Source: Seminavis robusta
Taxonomy: Eukaryota > Bacillariophyta > Bacillariophyceae > Naviculales > Naviculaceae
Assembly: GCA_903772945.1 (NCBI GenBank)
Contig: CAICTM010000434.1
Location: 1 to 64,000 of the forward strand
Length of the DNA: 64,000 bases
Reading direction: 5' to 3'
Positions 1-9,811 of this stretch are shown piece after piece; positions within the stretch are counted from its first letter, which is position 1; the number at the start of each line of letters is the position of its first letter. The notes below the pieces were generated by a model. That model was given only the letters and a program-made list of their open reading frames with translations, searched no databases and was not told the origin of the DNA. The translations under genes were made by a program, and so were the position numbers.

Positions 1-998
1 ACGATGGCTGGATTGACAATCTTCGGTTGTGCATGTATTCGTCATAAGGATCCAATGCAAGATACCGGTAACGGAGTGTAGCCAGTAAAGTGGAACCTGA
101 GTGTGTTCGGTACTGTTGACACTGTCACGGATCGATGTAACTCTCTGCCTACGGTAGGTACCGTAGCTGGCTATACAATGGCTGGATCCAAGTAGCGAGG
201 AAACAGGAGACCAACGCTGAAAAAGCCGAATGATGAAAGTAGAAACTGGGAAATTTCGTCTCCCGGAGACGATTTGCTTTTAGGGGTAAGGGTACTTTTG
301 GGGAGTGGAGGTTTGAATTATACCCCGTGTGCATTACTTAGAGGCCTCTGTAGAAGTCTACGTATTCGACTAGTATTGTATTGACGGGATACAGTCAACG
401 CATGTACATGCACATGAAAGTCGCCTTGCGTTCTTCACATTTTTCGCATGAATGAGGGATCACATGTTTTGTATGAATGACGAGGGAGCAGTTTCGGGGC
501 TCGGGGCGAAGCAGAGAAAGGGATGAGCGCGCGGAGCGCGCGAATACTGTTTCAATAAAGGGAGTTATGTGTTGGTAATAAAAGATTTATGGAAACGGAG
601 ACGAGCCAGGAGGCATATGAATGGAAATTGTGAGAAACTGGAAAATTGAAATGATTGAGAAACATAAATTGAATTGGGAAAATGAGAATTTAAATTGTGA
701 TGAGAACCGTAAAATTGAAATGTGTCTAAGATCAGCATTCTTTTGGCATAGACTAATAAGACAACATTGGTTGGCTACCGGTATACCGTACATGTCAGTG
801 GTTCCATAGCAGACATGCATTGTTGATTGAGATACAGTTACCAATGCCTTGCCCATGGTGCAGGTAGGATTCTGAAGATGATGGACTAAATTAGACCCAT
901 ACAACTATACTCTATGCCTCTCTTTTTTTTTAAACATTGTCTGGAGCATGCAGCACCATTACCAGTAGATGTCAACGTGGGTCAAGTTGGTTTCTATA
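1..998. other. Intergenic region, no supported gene
   Basis: No open frame here looks like a protein: the short frames overlap on both strands, are of low complexity and match no family I recognise. Around 257-273 there is a small perfect hairpin (TCGTCTCC, one base, GGAGACGA) sharing its core with the repeat element at 44.8-45.2 kb. A GC-rich patch with repeated GCGCGC lies near 525-545. Confidence 0.5.
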
Positions 999-1877
999 CT
1001 ATAATACATCCTCCTCCCCTGGCTGCTGCTGCTGCAACAACTCTTGTTTTCTTCGTTTGCGTCTCCGAAGTTCCTTTCCCGTCCGAAGGCGTTGTTTGTT
1101 GCGTGGTTTGGGAGGTGAAAATGTGGTACTAATGTTGCTTGGATCACAATAGGCGCGACAATCGTCGGTTCCCGTCATACTGACTCCTCGTGCTTGCAAT
1201 TCCCGTTGAATGAGATTCCCCACCTTGTTGTTGGTTCGAAAGAGGGCATCGGCCAACCAGGCATGGAGGCATTTCAGGTCGGTCGATTCCGGACTAGACC
1301 CCGCGACGCCGGCCCGCAAAAATGCCTCGGCACCCCTTTCGCCTAGTTTTTGTCGAATGATATCGGAATTATCATCAGGTTGTTGTTTTGGTTGTTGTAA
1401 CAGTTTTTGTCTGACTTGTGCATGCAGTGCATGGGTCTGTTGAATATCCTCTTGCAAGACTTGGTCTTGTTTCACGTATCGATCATTCCAGAGTGGAATG
1501 GTTCCCTCATCTTCGAGTGCATCGACGGCTTGTACCAAGAGCGGACAGGTCAATTTGAGCAATCCCGAATTGATTCTTCCTTTTTTGGTATTGGAAGGCA
1601 ATGGATCCATGGCAAATGCCTGTGGAAATCCATGACGGCAGTTGGTACAAGAGGGTATCCCAATGGCTGCCTTGGAAGGATTGACTTGTCCCGTTTGACG
1701 AATCAATGTGGCAATGTCGGCGTCGGACACTGGGATGGAATTGGGAAACTGGGTTGGTCGAAGACTACAAGAAGTGGATGAGGATGATGATGTTGTGGTC
1801 TCCAAACTCAAGCCTTGTGCCATGTCATTGTTGAAAGAAGAGACAAGAAGAAGGGTACATGGAAGGATTAATCTCAT
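999..1877 (-). CDS. DUF501-domain protein with signal peptide
   Basis: Function unknown. Seen: from the chosen ATG at 1877 the protein is 292 aa and opens with a hydrophobic signal-like stretch (MRLILPCTLLLVSSF), which decides this start over an ATG 29 codons upstream that would bury it. The middle has a CxxCRHGFP segment, then LLKLTCPLLVQAVDALEDEG, and the C-terminal part has LKCLHAWLADALF followed by NKVGNLI. These correspond to the conserved blocks of bacterial DUF501 (CRxGxP, LTCPxLVxAVxxLE, xKCLHAxxAxxL, NPVG). The C-terminus is basic and glutamine-rich. It is divergently arranged with the fusion gene at 2142, with 264 bp between them. DUF501 proteins have no assigned reaction, so only the family is claimed. 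Entry into the secretory system or a plastid compartment is inferred from the N-terminus. Confidence 0.75.
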   Translation of the reverse strand: MRLILPCTLLLVSSFNNDMAQGLSLETTTSSSSSTSCSLRPTQFPNSIPVSDADIATLIRQTGQVNPSKAAIGIPSCTNCRHGFPQAFAMDPLPSNTKKGRINSGLLKLTCPLLVQAVDALEDEGTIPLWNDRYVKQDQVLQEDIQQTHALHAQVRQKLLQQPKQQPDDNSDIIRQKLGERGAEAFLRAGVAGSSPESTDLKCLHAWLADALFRTNNKVGNLIQRELQARGVSMTGTDDCRAYCDPSNISTTFSPPKPRNKQRLRTGKELRRRKRRKQELLQQQQPGEEDVL

Positions 1878-2141
1878 AATGATAGATAATAGTTGGAAGA
1901 ACCTCGTCGTTGTCGTTGTGTAACCATGCCAATAGCTTTCTTTGGCATGGTTATCTACGTACAAACATGTTTTGCTCGGCTTTTATTTTGGGGGCGAGGA
2001 AAAACGTCATTAGTGACTCAATAGTTGACACCATAGTGACTCAATGGGCACCACGAAACCAATTTTTGAAAGCTCTCTCAAGGTTACGGAGCGATGGCAT
2101 GTTGGATCCTGCCATAAACGGAGCAGCCTGCATCCATTGCG

Positions 2142-5100
2142 ATGCTCCATCATCCATGCCCTCTATTAGCTACTAGTACAAGCACTATCAGACCATCACG
2201 GAGAGCACTACTTGTTGTGATACTGCAGTGTATCGTGATTCTCACAACTGTCTCTGGTTTCCACTGGGCCAGCACAAGAAGATCCCCCTCTTTGAAGAGA
2301 TACCCTCGTTTGCCACCCTTGATGCTACAGGCTGCTCCTTCGAATACAGGTACTCCTTCGAATACTACTGATAGAACAAGAGATCCCAACAAGAAAATGA
2401 GTAGTTCCCACTCCTGTCAATTCTGTCAAGAAGGATTTTCCTCCCGCAATGCCTTGTTTCGCCACTTGCGAACCACGGCAGAATGTTTTCAAAAGGCATC
2501 CAACCAAAATGGTACACTGCAATCAGCACCATCCATTCCCTTGCCCAAACAAAAAATTGGAATTCGATTTGGATATCGGTATCCAACCAAAAACACAACT
2601 TCTTCCTCGGATGCTACCACTACCACTACTACTGATACCAGTACAAAAGATATCCCATTTTACGAACACGCCGCACAACGAGTCCAACAAGTATTTTTGG
2701 AAGCCTTGCAAAAGCACCAGCCGGTATCATTCGATGAGGATGGACCCTTGACACAGGCCACGGTGGCACGATTGCGGCACGTGGTATTGGCACAAGATGA
2801 CGATTGCAGTGCGGCATCCGATGTTGTGGGATTCCATTATCGAGGAGAAGAACTCCATACCGCCATGGCGGCGAGCATACGGCACGAAATGCAGCAATTA
2901 TTGGATCATCATCATAATGACACCTCGAATATTCGAGTACTCCACGTGGCAAGTCTCCCCATGACAACCAAATTTCAAGCCGAACAGAGTTGCACCCAAC
3001 GAATCTATCATTATTTATTGCCCATGGAGTGGTTGCAAGGAGGAGAGGATGTCCAGCAATGGTGGATCCAAAAACCAAATCAACAACACAATCCACGCGC
3101 GTACCAAAGACGTCCGGCAGTATTGAAACGGCTCAAACAAGCTCTGCAGGCACTGGAAAGTCGGACACTCGCGGAAAAGCGCAAACCCGAGGAACAACAT
3201 CCTGAAGAACAACCTGAAGAACCACCGGTAGAACCACCACCACCACAACCTGAAGAAAAACAACCTGAACACGGTCGCAGCACGATGATTGCCAGTCCGG
3301 GACGCTACGGATCGCTGTGGCAAAAAGAACGTCGCTGTTTTCACAATTTTTGTCACCTCGGGGGCAACCTTGCCAGTCCCAGCCACGATCCCGTCTGGAG
3401 GACCGTCGATCGCGCCAAAGTGATGGGATTTGTGGCTTCGGACAACAATGAGAATGTCAATGCAGTGGTGGAAATTCGAGGCGACGGCTTTGTTACGCAA
3501 CAACTGCGACGCATGATGGGAGCCGTCGTCGCCATGACCAATGGATGGTTGCCGATCGACGATTATGTCCGCATGGCCACACGCCCGGATGTTTGTCTCG
3601 AAACGCCTCTGGCACCATCCCAGCGACTCTACTTTTCGGCCGGAAGATTTCATTTTATGGAATTGTTGTTGCACGGCGGAAAAAAGAATAACCAGAATAG
3701 CATGCAATTGTTCGAGGAATCCACTCCCGTGGCACAAGAATGGCAACGGCAGTTGCAATTGGACATGATACGACAAGCTTCTTCAAGTGCGCAAGAACAA
3801 GAGTGGCTGCAAGAACTCCAACAGGTCGTGGCTCCCAGGATTCGGACGCAAATGGAACGGATCCAAACAGAAGACCAGGAGAGATTGCAAAAGGTTCAGC
3901 AACAGCAGCAGCAACAACACGCCTTTCATGGCGATCATACCACTGTCCGCAACAACCAACCACCACCCGGTCCTTACATAGAGACGGTTTCCCTGTTGCG
4001 AAACATTGTGGAACAAGAACAATGGCCTCGGACATCCAAAGCCAGATCACGTGTCATTCGATCGGTCGTTGGCGCGGAGGATGCCACTCCAACAACCACA
4101 GCAACAGCCAGAACGACAACGTCGTCCAAATTTGCGGGAGAACGATTCCAGAGCGGATCGTTTACCGTGGTCAATTCGGAATTGTACGACCGAAAACTCC
4201 CGTTGGGCAATCAACTGTTCCCAGAACTGGCCAAGGCAGTCTTTGATTTGGAAGTTGCGTTGGCAACACCGGGACTTGCCAATGGCACCATTCGAGCAGA
4301 GGGCGAACGACCTCCCTCGTCTCATTGTGCAATCAACAGGTAAGCTGACGCTGTTTCAAGTTATAATAAAGGGCATTGAACCCATTACATCACTCGATTC
4401 TCACTTTTTGCACAGAAATGCTGAATTTACACCACATGTCGACTCGGGACGTGGGAGAGGACAGAGCGTTTCCATGATTGTGGGTCTGGGAGATTACGAT
4501 GGAGGAGCCATATTTGTGGAAGGCGAGGATTACGGTATTCGGTACAATCCACTTGAATTTGATGGTTGGAAACAGCGCCATTGGACAGCTCCCTTTGTTG
4601 GCGAAAGGTTCTCGCTCGTGTGGTTCACTCCAGCAGGAAATGACGACGAGAGTGACGCAACAACCGCAGCAACGGAAAACGTGGGCGAGTCCAGTGCCTC
4701 TATTGGCGCGAGTAGTCCAGAGGACAGCAAGGCGCAACTGTTGATCCAGGAACACCAGCAACAGTTGCCTTTGTTCCCACCGTTCAAGTATCGGCCTGGT
4801 TCGACGGACACGTTGGCTATCATCGAGATGTTCGATCCGGACAAGGGATGTGCGTATGAGCTCAAAAATCACGTCTGGGGACAATCGGGGACTAGCACCA
4901 AAGACTTTTCACCCAAGGGCCATCAATGCGTGCTGGACGTTGGAGCTCATATTGGAACCTTCTCGAGGTTTGCTCTGTCTTTGGGCATCCCAAAGGTAAT
5001 TGCGTACGAGCCTGAACCAGGCAATGCAGAGCTTTTGGCTCACAATCTGCAACCCACCGAGAGCGACGAAAACGAGTCAAAGGACAACAGCAGAGTCGAG

Positions 5101-5604
5101 ATTCATATCGCTGCTGTAGCACACGGAGCGTCAGGATACAAGACTCTTGTTCACGCTCGCAGCCGAAACGATGGCACAATCAACACTTGGAGACATGCGT
5201 TGGAAGACTATTCACAGTACATGGACAAGTCAACAAAGCTACCTTCGAAGAAACAAGAGAACATCTTGACCAGATCTAGAGTTTTGTCAGTTCCTTTCTT
5301 TGGCAATGCGTTGACGCCAGGAGTGACATTTGTCAAAATGGATTGCGAAGGAGCCGAATTGGATATTCTGCTATCCGAAGCTGCTAGCAAGCCCGAATCA
5401 TGGCTTGACGTGACCCACTTTGTTTTCGAGTGGTCCTTCACAAAAGAGAAGCGAGTCCAGACATTTCACAAGGCCATAGGCAACTTGCAAGTAGCTGGTT
5501 TTCAGGTTTGGTATGATGGCAAGGGAGCATGGTGGGATACTTCTTCTGATCCAAGTACAATGTGGCCCTTCCGTAGTGACCTTGTCGTCTTTGCAATGCG
5601 ATAG
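2142..5604 (+). CDS. Zinc finger / TruA-PUS1-like / 2OG-Fe(II) oxygenase / FkbM methyltransferase fusion
   Basis: Two exons, 2142-4339 and 4416-5604, joined by a 76-nt GTAAGC...CACAG intron (phase 2), give about 1128 aa. Seen in order: an N-terminal hydrophobic segment ending in VSG before FHW (signal plus diatom plastid-type motif); a C2HC finger C92-x2-C95-x12-H108-x6-C115; a TruA/PUS1-like region (about 138-510) with RCFHNFCH and GDGFVTQQLRRMMGAVV; a Gln-rich linker; a 2OG-Fe(II) oxygenase domain with H740-x-D742, H788 and R797; and an FkbM-type methyltransferase with CVLDVGAHIGTF (from 904) and VKMDCEGAE (from 1039). The intron lies inside the oxygenase domain and the TruA-to-oxygenase part is one unbroken frame, so a single polypeptide is well supported. 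The TruA catalytic Asp position appears to be Gln205. A role in RNA modification is inferred; the substrate is unknown. Confidence 0.8.
4340..4415 (+). other. Intron of the fusion gene
   Basis: Donor GTAAGC follows ATCAACAG and the acceptor is a pyrimidine-rich stretch ending CACAG. Splicing restores the frame as AG|A (Arg733) and unites the two halves of the 2OG-Fe(II) oxygenase domain; without splicing the frame stops at 4341-4343. Confidence 0.85.
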
Positions 5605-5902
5605 GTCCTGACTTCTGATACCGTAGCTGCTACCAACCGGTTTGACGACTGGGTCCACCTTCACGATATGTAGCTTCGCTTCGTCAAACTAACAGTAAAA
5701 AGTTCAAAATAGGATTCGTTTCGACTTTTTTCCAATTTCCCAATTGACACGTACCCATTTCAAATGGAACAGACTCGGGACGCAAAAGGAACAATCAATG
5801 CAAGCAACCGCAGACCTGCACGCTGCTTGGTGGTCCATACGAAGTACCCTCTTTGTTCTATCTTCTCCAAAGTTTGCAGTAGTGTAAAAGCCAACAACAA
5901 CA

Positions 5903-6451
5903 ATGTCAGATCCCCAGGAACAACTGTCGGAAGAAAAGGAGGAAGATGAAGCGACCAGCTTGAGACTCAAGGCATTTTTGCAAGAAGCTGGTATCCCTTT
6001 TAAAGTGACGACGCACAGGGTTGTCCGTACGAGCGAAGAGGCAGCCGCAGTGAGAGGTGTGAGCTTGGATTCTGGCGCCAAAGCAATCCTACTCAAGGAC
6101 TCGAAGTCATCGCCGCCCTTTTGTCTCGCTGTTTTTAGTGCCTCAAAACGATTCTCCTCTAAGCAATTCAAGAAGGTTACCGGACGAAAGAAGATACGGT
6201 TCGCCACTACAGAGGAATTGTGGGAAGTAGCTAGATGTGTACCGGGAGCTGTGCCACCATTTGGATCCATTTTCGAAATCCCCCTTTGGGTGGACCGTTC
6301 CCTCAGTCGACAAGAAGTCATCAACTTCAACTGTGGATTGCGAACGGCTTCCATCTCCATGACCTACGGGGATTACATCACTGTCGAAAAGCCAAACGTT
6401 GACGTCTTTTCCGAGGAGGAAATGGAACTTGGTGACTCTGCAGAAACATAG
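5903..6451 (+). CDS. YbaK/ProX-type aminoacyl-tRNA deacylase domain protein
   Basis: A 182-aa single-exon protein of the YbaK/aminoacyl-tRNA editing family, whose members hydrolyse mischarged aminoacyl-tRNAs. Seen: an acidic N-terminus of about 20 residues, then LKAFLQEAGIPFKVTTHRVVRTSEEAA, a segment GAKAILLK as in the family's G-x-K-x-L/I-x-LK block, GRKKIRFAT, and the typical GAVPPFGSIF loop near the C-terminal half. Length fits a stand-alone editing domain (about 160-180 aa). No signal or transit peptide is evident, so a cytosolic location is likely. Which aminoacyl-tRNA it edits cannot be read from the sequence. It follows the large fusion gene on the same strand, 298 bp away, as an independent gene. 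Confidence 0.8.
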   Translation: MSDPQEQLSEEKEEDEATSLRLKAFLQEAGIPFKVTTHRVVRTSEEAAAVRGVSLDSGAKAILLKDSKSSPPFCLAVFSASKRFSSKQFKKVTGRKKIRFATTEELWEVARCVPGAVPPFGSIFEIPLWVDRSLSRQEVINFNCGLRTASISMTYGDYITVEKPNVDVFSEEEMELGDSAET

Positions 6452-6635
6452 ATCTATGGATATCAGGTGGCCATAATGGTATACGAAGATGGAAACAGTC
6501 TCCAATGAATCAATCCACAATCCACTAATGTTACGGGCACCAGAACAAGCGGGAATGCCAACTAAACAGAACTAACCTATTCATTTCCACCGAGATACAT
6601 TCCAGTAACAACCAACACTCCCCCCATTGCCGTTC

Positions 6636-8246
6636 TCAAGTCTCTTTCAGGCAGTTAGGATGTTCTTGTTGATTGATTTTGTAGAGAAGCAAGGCTGCCA
6701 ATCGCACAACAGCCTGCTTCATTTGTGACCACTTCTTCTCTTTGTGGAGTTGTATATTTCTCTGGAGACAATTCTTCAACTGGTACCTTGTAATGAGACT
6801 GATGCGATCAGTGTAGGTAGGTGGAGTGCAGCATGATCGTGGTACTCTACCATACTCTCCCATTCTGATTGACCACAGAGATTGATTTCGTTCCAGGGCA
6901 GTCACTAGACAAACAGCACCTTGTGATTCAACAGTGTTGTCAGTTCCATTGGACAATGTTGGTTTCACAACACCTGAAGCTGGTTCAACTAGAGGTGTCG
7001 ATGCAAACTCATTGCCATCCAGGTGCAGATGACGGAGTCCACGAATGTCTGGAAACCTCGATGATAAAGTTGTAATCTGGGCCAAATCAATGCCGCAGTG
7101 CTCAGCCTTCATGACATTGAGGGTTGTGTTTGACACAAGCGACTCACAACAGGCTTTCATCACTTTGGGGGTAAAGGGATTCCATGACACATTAAGTTCC
7201 AAAAGGGTTTTGTTGTCTGCCGACAGGCCCAATTGAAACAATGTGACCAGAATGTTTTCCGTCAGGCCTGTGCCACACAGTCCAAGGTTTTCCAGACCCT
7301 TGTAGGAAGACATAGTGCTGGCAAGGAGAATGGCTGAATTCTTTGTGAGGAGAATGCCACCCAAATTAATCTTTTTGATAGGGCAGCCAGGGGCTTCTAG
7401 TGCCCGGATAAGAGGATGTAAGTGGGCACCTTGAACATCACCAGGCAAGCTGTTGACCATGTAGCGACCTTCGTGCCGAATAGGGCGCTCTCGGTGCCGG
7501 TTGTCAATAAACCGGTTTTGTTGCAGATCAAGATCACAGAGGCTGGTGGCACTTTTGATGGACTGAAGGAATCGGAAAATGTCAGGTTGGACATAGTCAT
7601 TCAAGCCCTCCACCATTATGTTTGGGTATGGTCGGACTGACTGTTGAAGAAGCTTGGCACAGAGGTGAATGTGACGGCGCTTTCTATTGGGTGCATTTCC
7701 CCATCTCCCAAATTGTTGAAACTCAAAGTGAGTAATCTTGTTTGGTGTGTGTATCAAGTGCTTGCACAGAATATCTGCAGCTAAATCATGGTCCAAAGAC
7801 TTGATGTGTAAGGTACGGATACCAGATTTCAGAACAATGAAGCACAAAGCATCAAATCCTGCAGCAATCTTCTTTGCGGTGTTGGTCTCCCAATCACCCT
7901 TCAGGGCATTTGAATTCTTGGGCGGAGGCAACGATCCAGCCCGACCCCACACAATTTCATTTTGGGAATAAAGAGAGGACCACGGCCGATACCGTAACTC
8001 CAGTGTACGGGACCCACCACCACCTCCACAGGCATAAGGCCACCAAGGCCTGATCATAGCATAGCATCCTCTCATTGAGTCCCAGCCCAGCTTCAAGCAA
8101 TGTACTTGAAACCTGCTTGGCTCTCGAAAGAGACAAGAGAACTTTTCTGCCATTTCTTCTACCGTCCAAGTCCCACTCTCGTCATAATACCATTTGAGAG
8201 TCACTTCTGCATCTTTCCATTGCTTGTTGTTGTTAGTGCCGCACAT
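6636..8246 (-). CDS. Leucine-rich repeat (RNI-like) protein
   Basis: A 536-aa single-exon protein. Seen: the N-terminal 200 residues are of no family I recognise and contain a Gly run and several Trp residues. From about residue 270 there are RNI-type leucine-rich repeats, recognisable as IKKINLGGILL, LENLGLCGTGLT, LLELNVSWNPFT, LNVMKAEHCGI and LRHLHLDGNEF spaced about 25-30 residues apart. No signal peptide or membrane segment is evident, so an intracellular protein-binding role is the natural inference. It is divergent from the ABM gene at 8469 with only 222 bp between the two start codons. Large LRR families are common in diatoms and most members are uncharacterised. Confidence 0.75.
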   Translation of the reverse strand: MCGTNNNKQWKDAEVTLKWYYDESGTWTVEEMAEKFSCLFREPSRFQVHCLKLGWDSMRGCYAMIRPWWPYACGGGGGSRTLELRYRPWSSLYSQNEIVWGRAGSLPPPKNSNALKGDWETNTAKKIAAGFDALCFIVLKSGIRTLHIKSLDHDLAADILCKHLIHTPNKITHFEFQQFGRWGNAPNRKRRHIHLCAKLLQQSVRPYPNIMVEGLNDYVQPDIFRFLQSIKSATSLCDLDLQQNRFIDNRHRERPIRHEGRYMVNSLPGDVQGAHLHPLIRALEAPGCPIKKINLGGILLTKNSAILLASTMSSYKGLENLGLCGTGLTENILVTLFQLGLSADNKTLLELNVSWNPFTPKVMKACCESLVSNTTLNVMKAEHCGIDLAQITTLSSRFPDIRGLRHLHLDGNEFASTPLVEPASGVVKPTLSNGTDNTVESQGAVCLVTALERNQSLWSIRMGEYGRVPRSCCTPPTYTDRISLITRYQLKNCLQRNIQLHKEKKWSQMKQAVVRLAALLLYKINQQEHPNCLKET

Positions 8247-8371
8247 TTTGACTAGCTAGCTACAGCTAAGAACTACCGGTGCTGATATTGGTATGAGCGA
8301 ATCTATTGATGGTTCTATTGTCTCTTGTCCCTTGTCGTCCTGTCCTTCCGGATTAGGGAATAGGGAAGGAA

Positions 8372-8409
8372 GGTTCGGAACCGAACCGAACCGAACCTAA
8401 CCGAACCCA
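8372..8409. repeat. CCGAA pentamer tandem repeat in a divergent promoter
   Basis: About six near-perfect units of a CCGAA/GAACC pentamer lie between the start codons of the LRR gene (minus) and the ABM gene (plus), ending about 60 bp before the latter. A regulatory role is possible but only inferred from position. Confidence 0.6.
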
Positions 8410-8468
8410 AACGTTTCGGACTTCAATCTGCCTCACCACCACCAACCAGCGCACCAAACCAACCCACC

Positions 8469-9167
8469 ATGAGATTGTCTCTGTTTTTGCTGTCGGCGAT
8501 TGTGGCCTCCTGCCATGCATTTTCGCAGCAGCTACAAGGCAGTCCGCCACACTGTATCAATCTCAAGTGCAAGGTGAAGCAGTCGTTTCGAGATGAATTT
8601 CTGGCACTGGTCAAAGACAACCAGATTCGGACACTGGAAGACGAACCCGATGCCCTCGAATACGTCGTTGGTGAAGACGTGGAAGAACCCAATGTGTTTT
8701 ACATTCATGAGCAGTTTGAAACACTAGAAGCCTTTGCTTTTCACAGAGAAACTCCGCACAATAAAAATTGGCAGAAATTCAAGACGAACGATCCATTTTC
8801 CGAGCAACCCGTAGCCTCCTTCTACGACGGCACGCACAAGGCGACCAAGGTACCCATTCGAGACGCCTATTGCCTAAATGTTCAACTTTGTGTTGACCCC
8901 AAGTATAGAGAGGAGTTTTTGGAGGTTATCGCGAATAATGCAAGGGGGAGCATCGAAGAAGAGCCATTGTGCCTGCAGTACGTGTGGGGAGAGGACTGTG
9001 CCATTCCCAACACATTTCACTTTCATGAGCAATACGTTGGATCTGAAGACGGAAAGGAGGGCTTTGTAGCTCACAGCAAGACAAAGCACTTTGAGGCATG
9101 GGAAAATTTTGTGACCAAGGATCCATTCACAAAGCCGCCAGTAGTGCAATTCTACAAGACCCTGTAG
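8469..9167 (+). CDS. Tandem ABM-domain (antibiotic biosynthesis monooxygenase-like) protein, plastid or secreted
   Basis: A 232-aa single-exon protein. Seen: a signal peptide (MRLSLFLLSAIVASCHAF) whose end resembles the diatom ASAF plastid motif (CHA before FSQ). Two homologous halves follow, about residues 26-125 and 136-232; each has a strand with CxxxR-E/D-EFL, an EDEP/EEEP segment, a tyrosine plus V-x-GED, then a FYIHEQF or FHFHEQY strand, and a W-x-x-F-x-T/K-DPF ending. This is the dimeric alpha+beta barrel ABM pattern, here fused as two copies in one chain, which would replace the usual homodimer. ABM proteins oxidise quinols or degrade haem or other aromatics without cofactors; the substrate here is unknown. 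The start has a good ACCATG context. Confidence 0.75.
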   Translation: MRLSLFLLSAIVASCHAFSQQLQGSPPHCINLKCKVKQSFRDEFLALVKDNQIRTLEDEPDALEYVVGEDVEEPNVFYIHEQFETLEAFAFHRETPHNKNWQKFKTNDPFSEQPVASFYDGTHKATKVPIRDAYCLNVQLCVDPKYREEFLEVIANNARGSIEEEPLCLQYVWGEDCAIPNTFHFHEQYVGSEDGKEGFVAHSKTKHFEAWENFVTKDPFTKPPVVQFYKTL

Positions 9168-9280
9168 AAGAGGCTACAAAATTTTCAGGCTACCGTGAAA
9201 CTTGACAACATCAGCTATCAATCTATCTCTATCTATAGCAAATATCTATGAATGGTAAACAAAATGAGACTCGCTGGTGG

Positions 9281-9811
9281 TTATACCGAGACACTTGTTG
9301 TTCCTGCTGTTGTTGTCTTGACGACAGGCGTTGATTTGCCTTTTCCGCGAATGATCTCGACTTCATTGTCGAGCTCAAAATCAGTGATCATTCCATTACG
9401 ACCCGGAGTGGCATAAAATGTCATGTATCGGATCGTTGCCTTGTCAGGGGCAATCAGAACAGGTGTGACTTTGATCTGGCAATAGATTCTTCCATTTTTT
9501 GCCAGGCAAATCTTCTTGATGTCAACTCTTTCTCGAGCCTCGATCAAATCAAAGACAAACTTGATTTGATCATCATTAGTCAGCTCCTCATCGAATGTGC
9601 GGCCAATGGCAGCAAACACTTTTGGGGCAAAGTAATACTTGGGTTGTCCTTGGAATATTGAGAAGAAACGCATCAAATTATGAATGGCTCCCTTTGTGTC
9701 GGAGATGGCACGGTTAGCTGCTCGGTGGATCTTGGCGGAATCTCCCGACGATTGTCTTCTGACGCAAACAGTTCCAAATGGACTTCTTTGTCTGGTACTA
9801 GTAGAGTGCAT
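9281..9811 (-). CDS. Hypothetical protein, possibly NTF2/SnoaL-like
   Basis: A 176-aa single-exon frame that I cannot assign. Seen: a basic, Ser/Thr-rich N-terminus without clear hydrophobic signal, then an alternating helix/strand pattern from about residue 40 (RFFSIFQGQPKYYFAPKVF, then FDEELTNDDQIKFVFDLIEA, then strands RIYCQIKVTPVLI and ATIRYMTFYAT). The order of helices and long amphipathic strands resembles an NTF2-like cone, but no diagnostic residue proves it. The C-terminus is Thr/Ser-rich. It is convergent with the ABM gene (113 bp gap). The regular, balanced composition argues that it is a real gene. Confidence 0.6.
   Translation of the reverse strand: MHSTSTRQRSPFGTVCVRRQSSGDSAKIHRAANRAISDTKGAIHNLMRFFSIFQGQPKYYFAPKVFAAIGRTFDEELTNDDQIKFVFDLIEARERVDIKKICLAKNGRIYCQIKVTPVLIAPDKATIRYMTFYATPGRNGMITDFELDNEVEIIRGKGKSTPVVKTTTAGTTSVSV

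Noticed and set aside
3015-3776. 253-codon minus-strand frame inside the fusion gene
   Set aside because: It overlaps the TruA-like coding part in antisense and has no family features.
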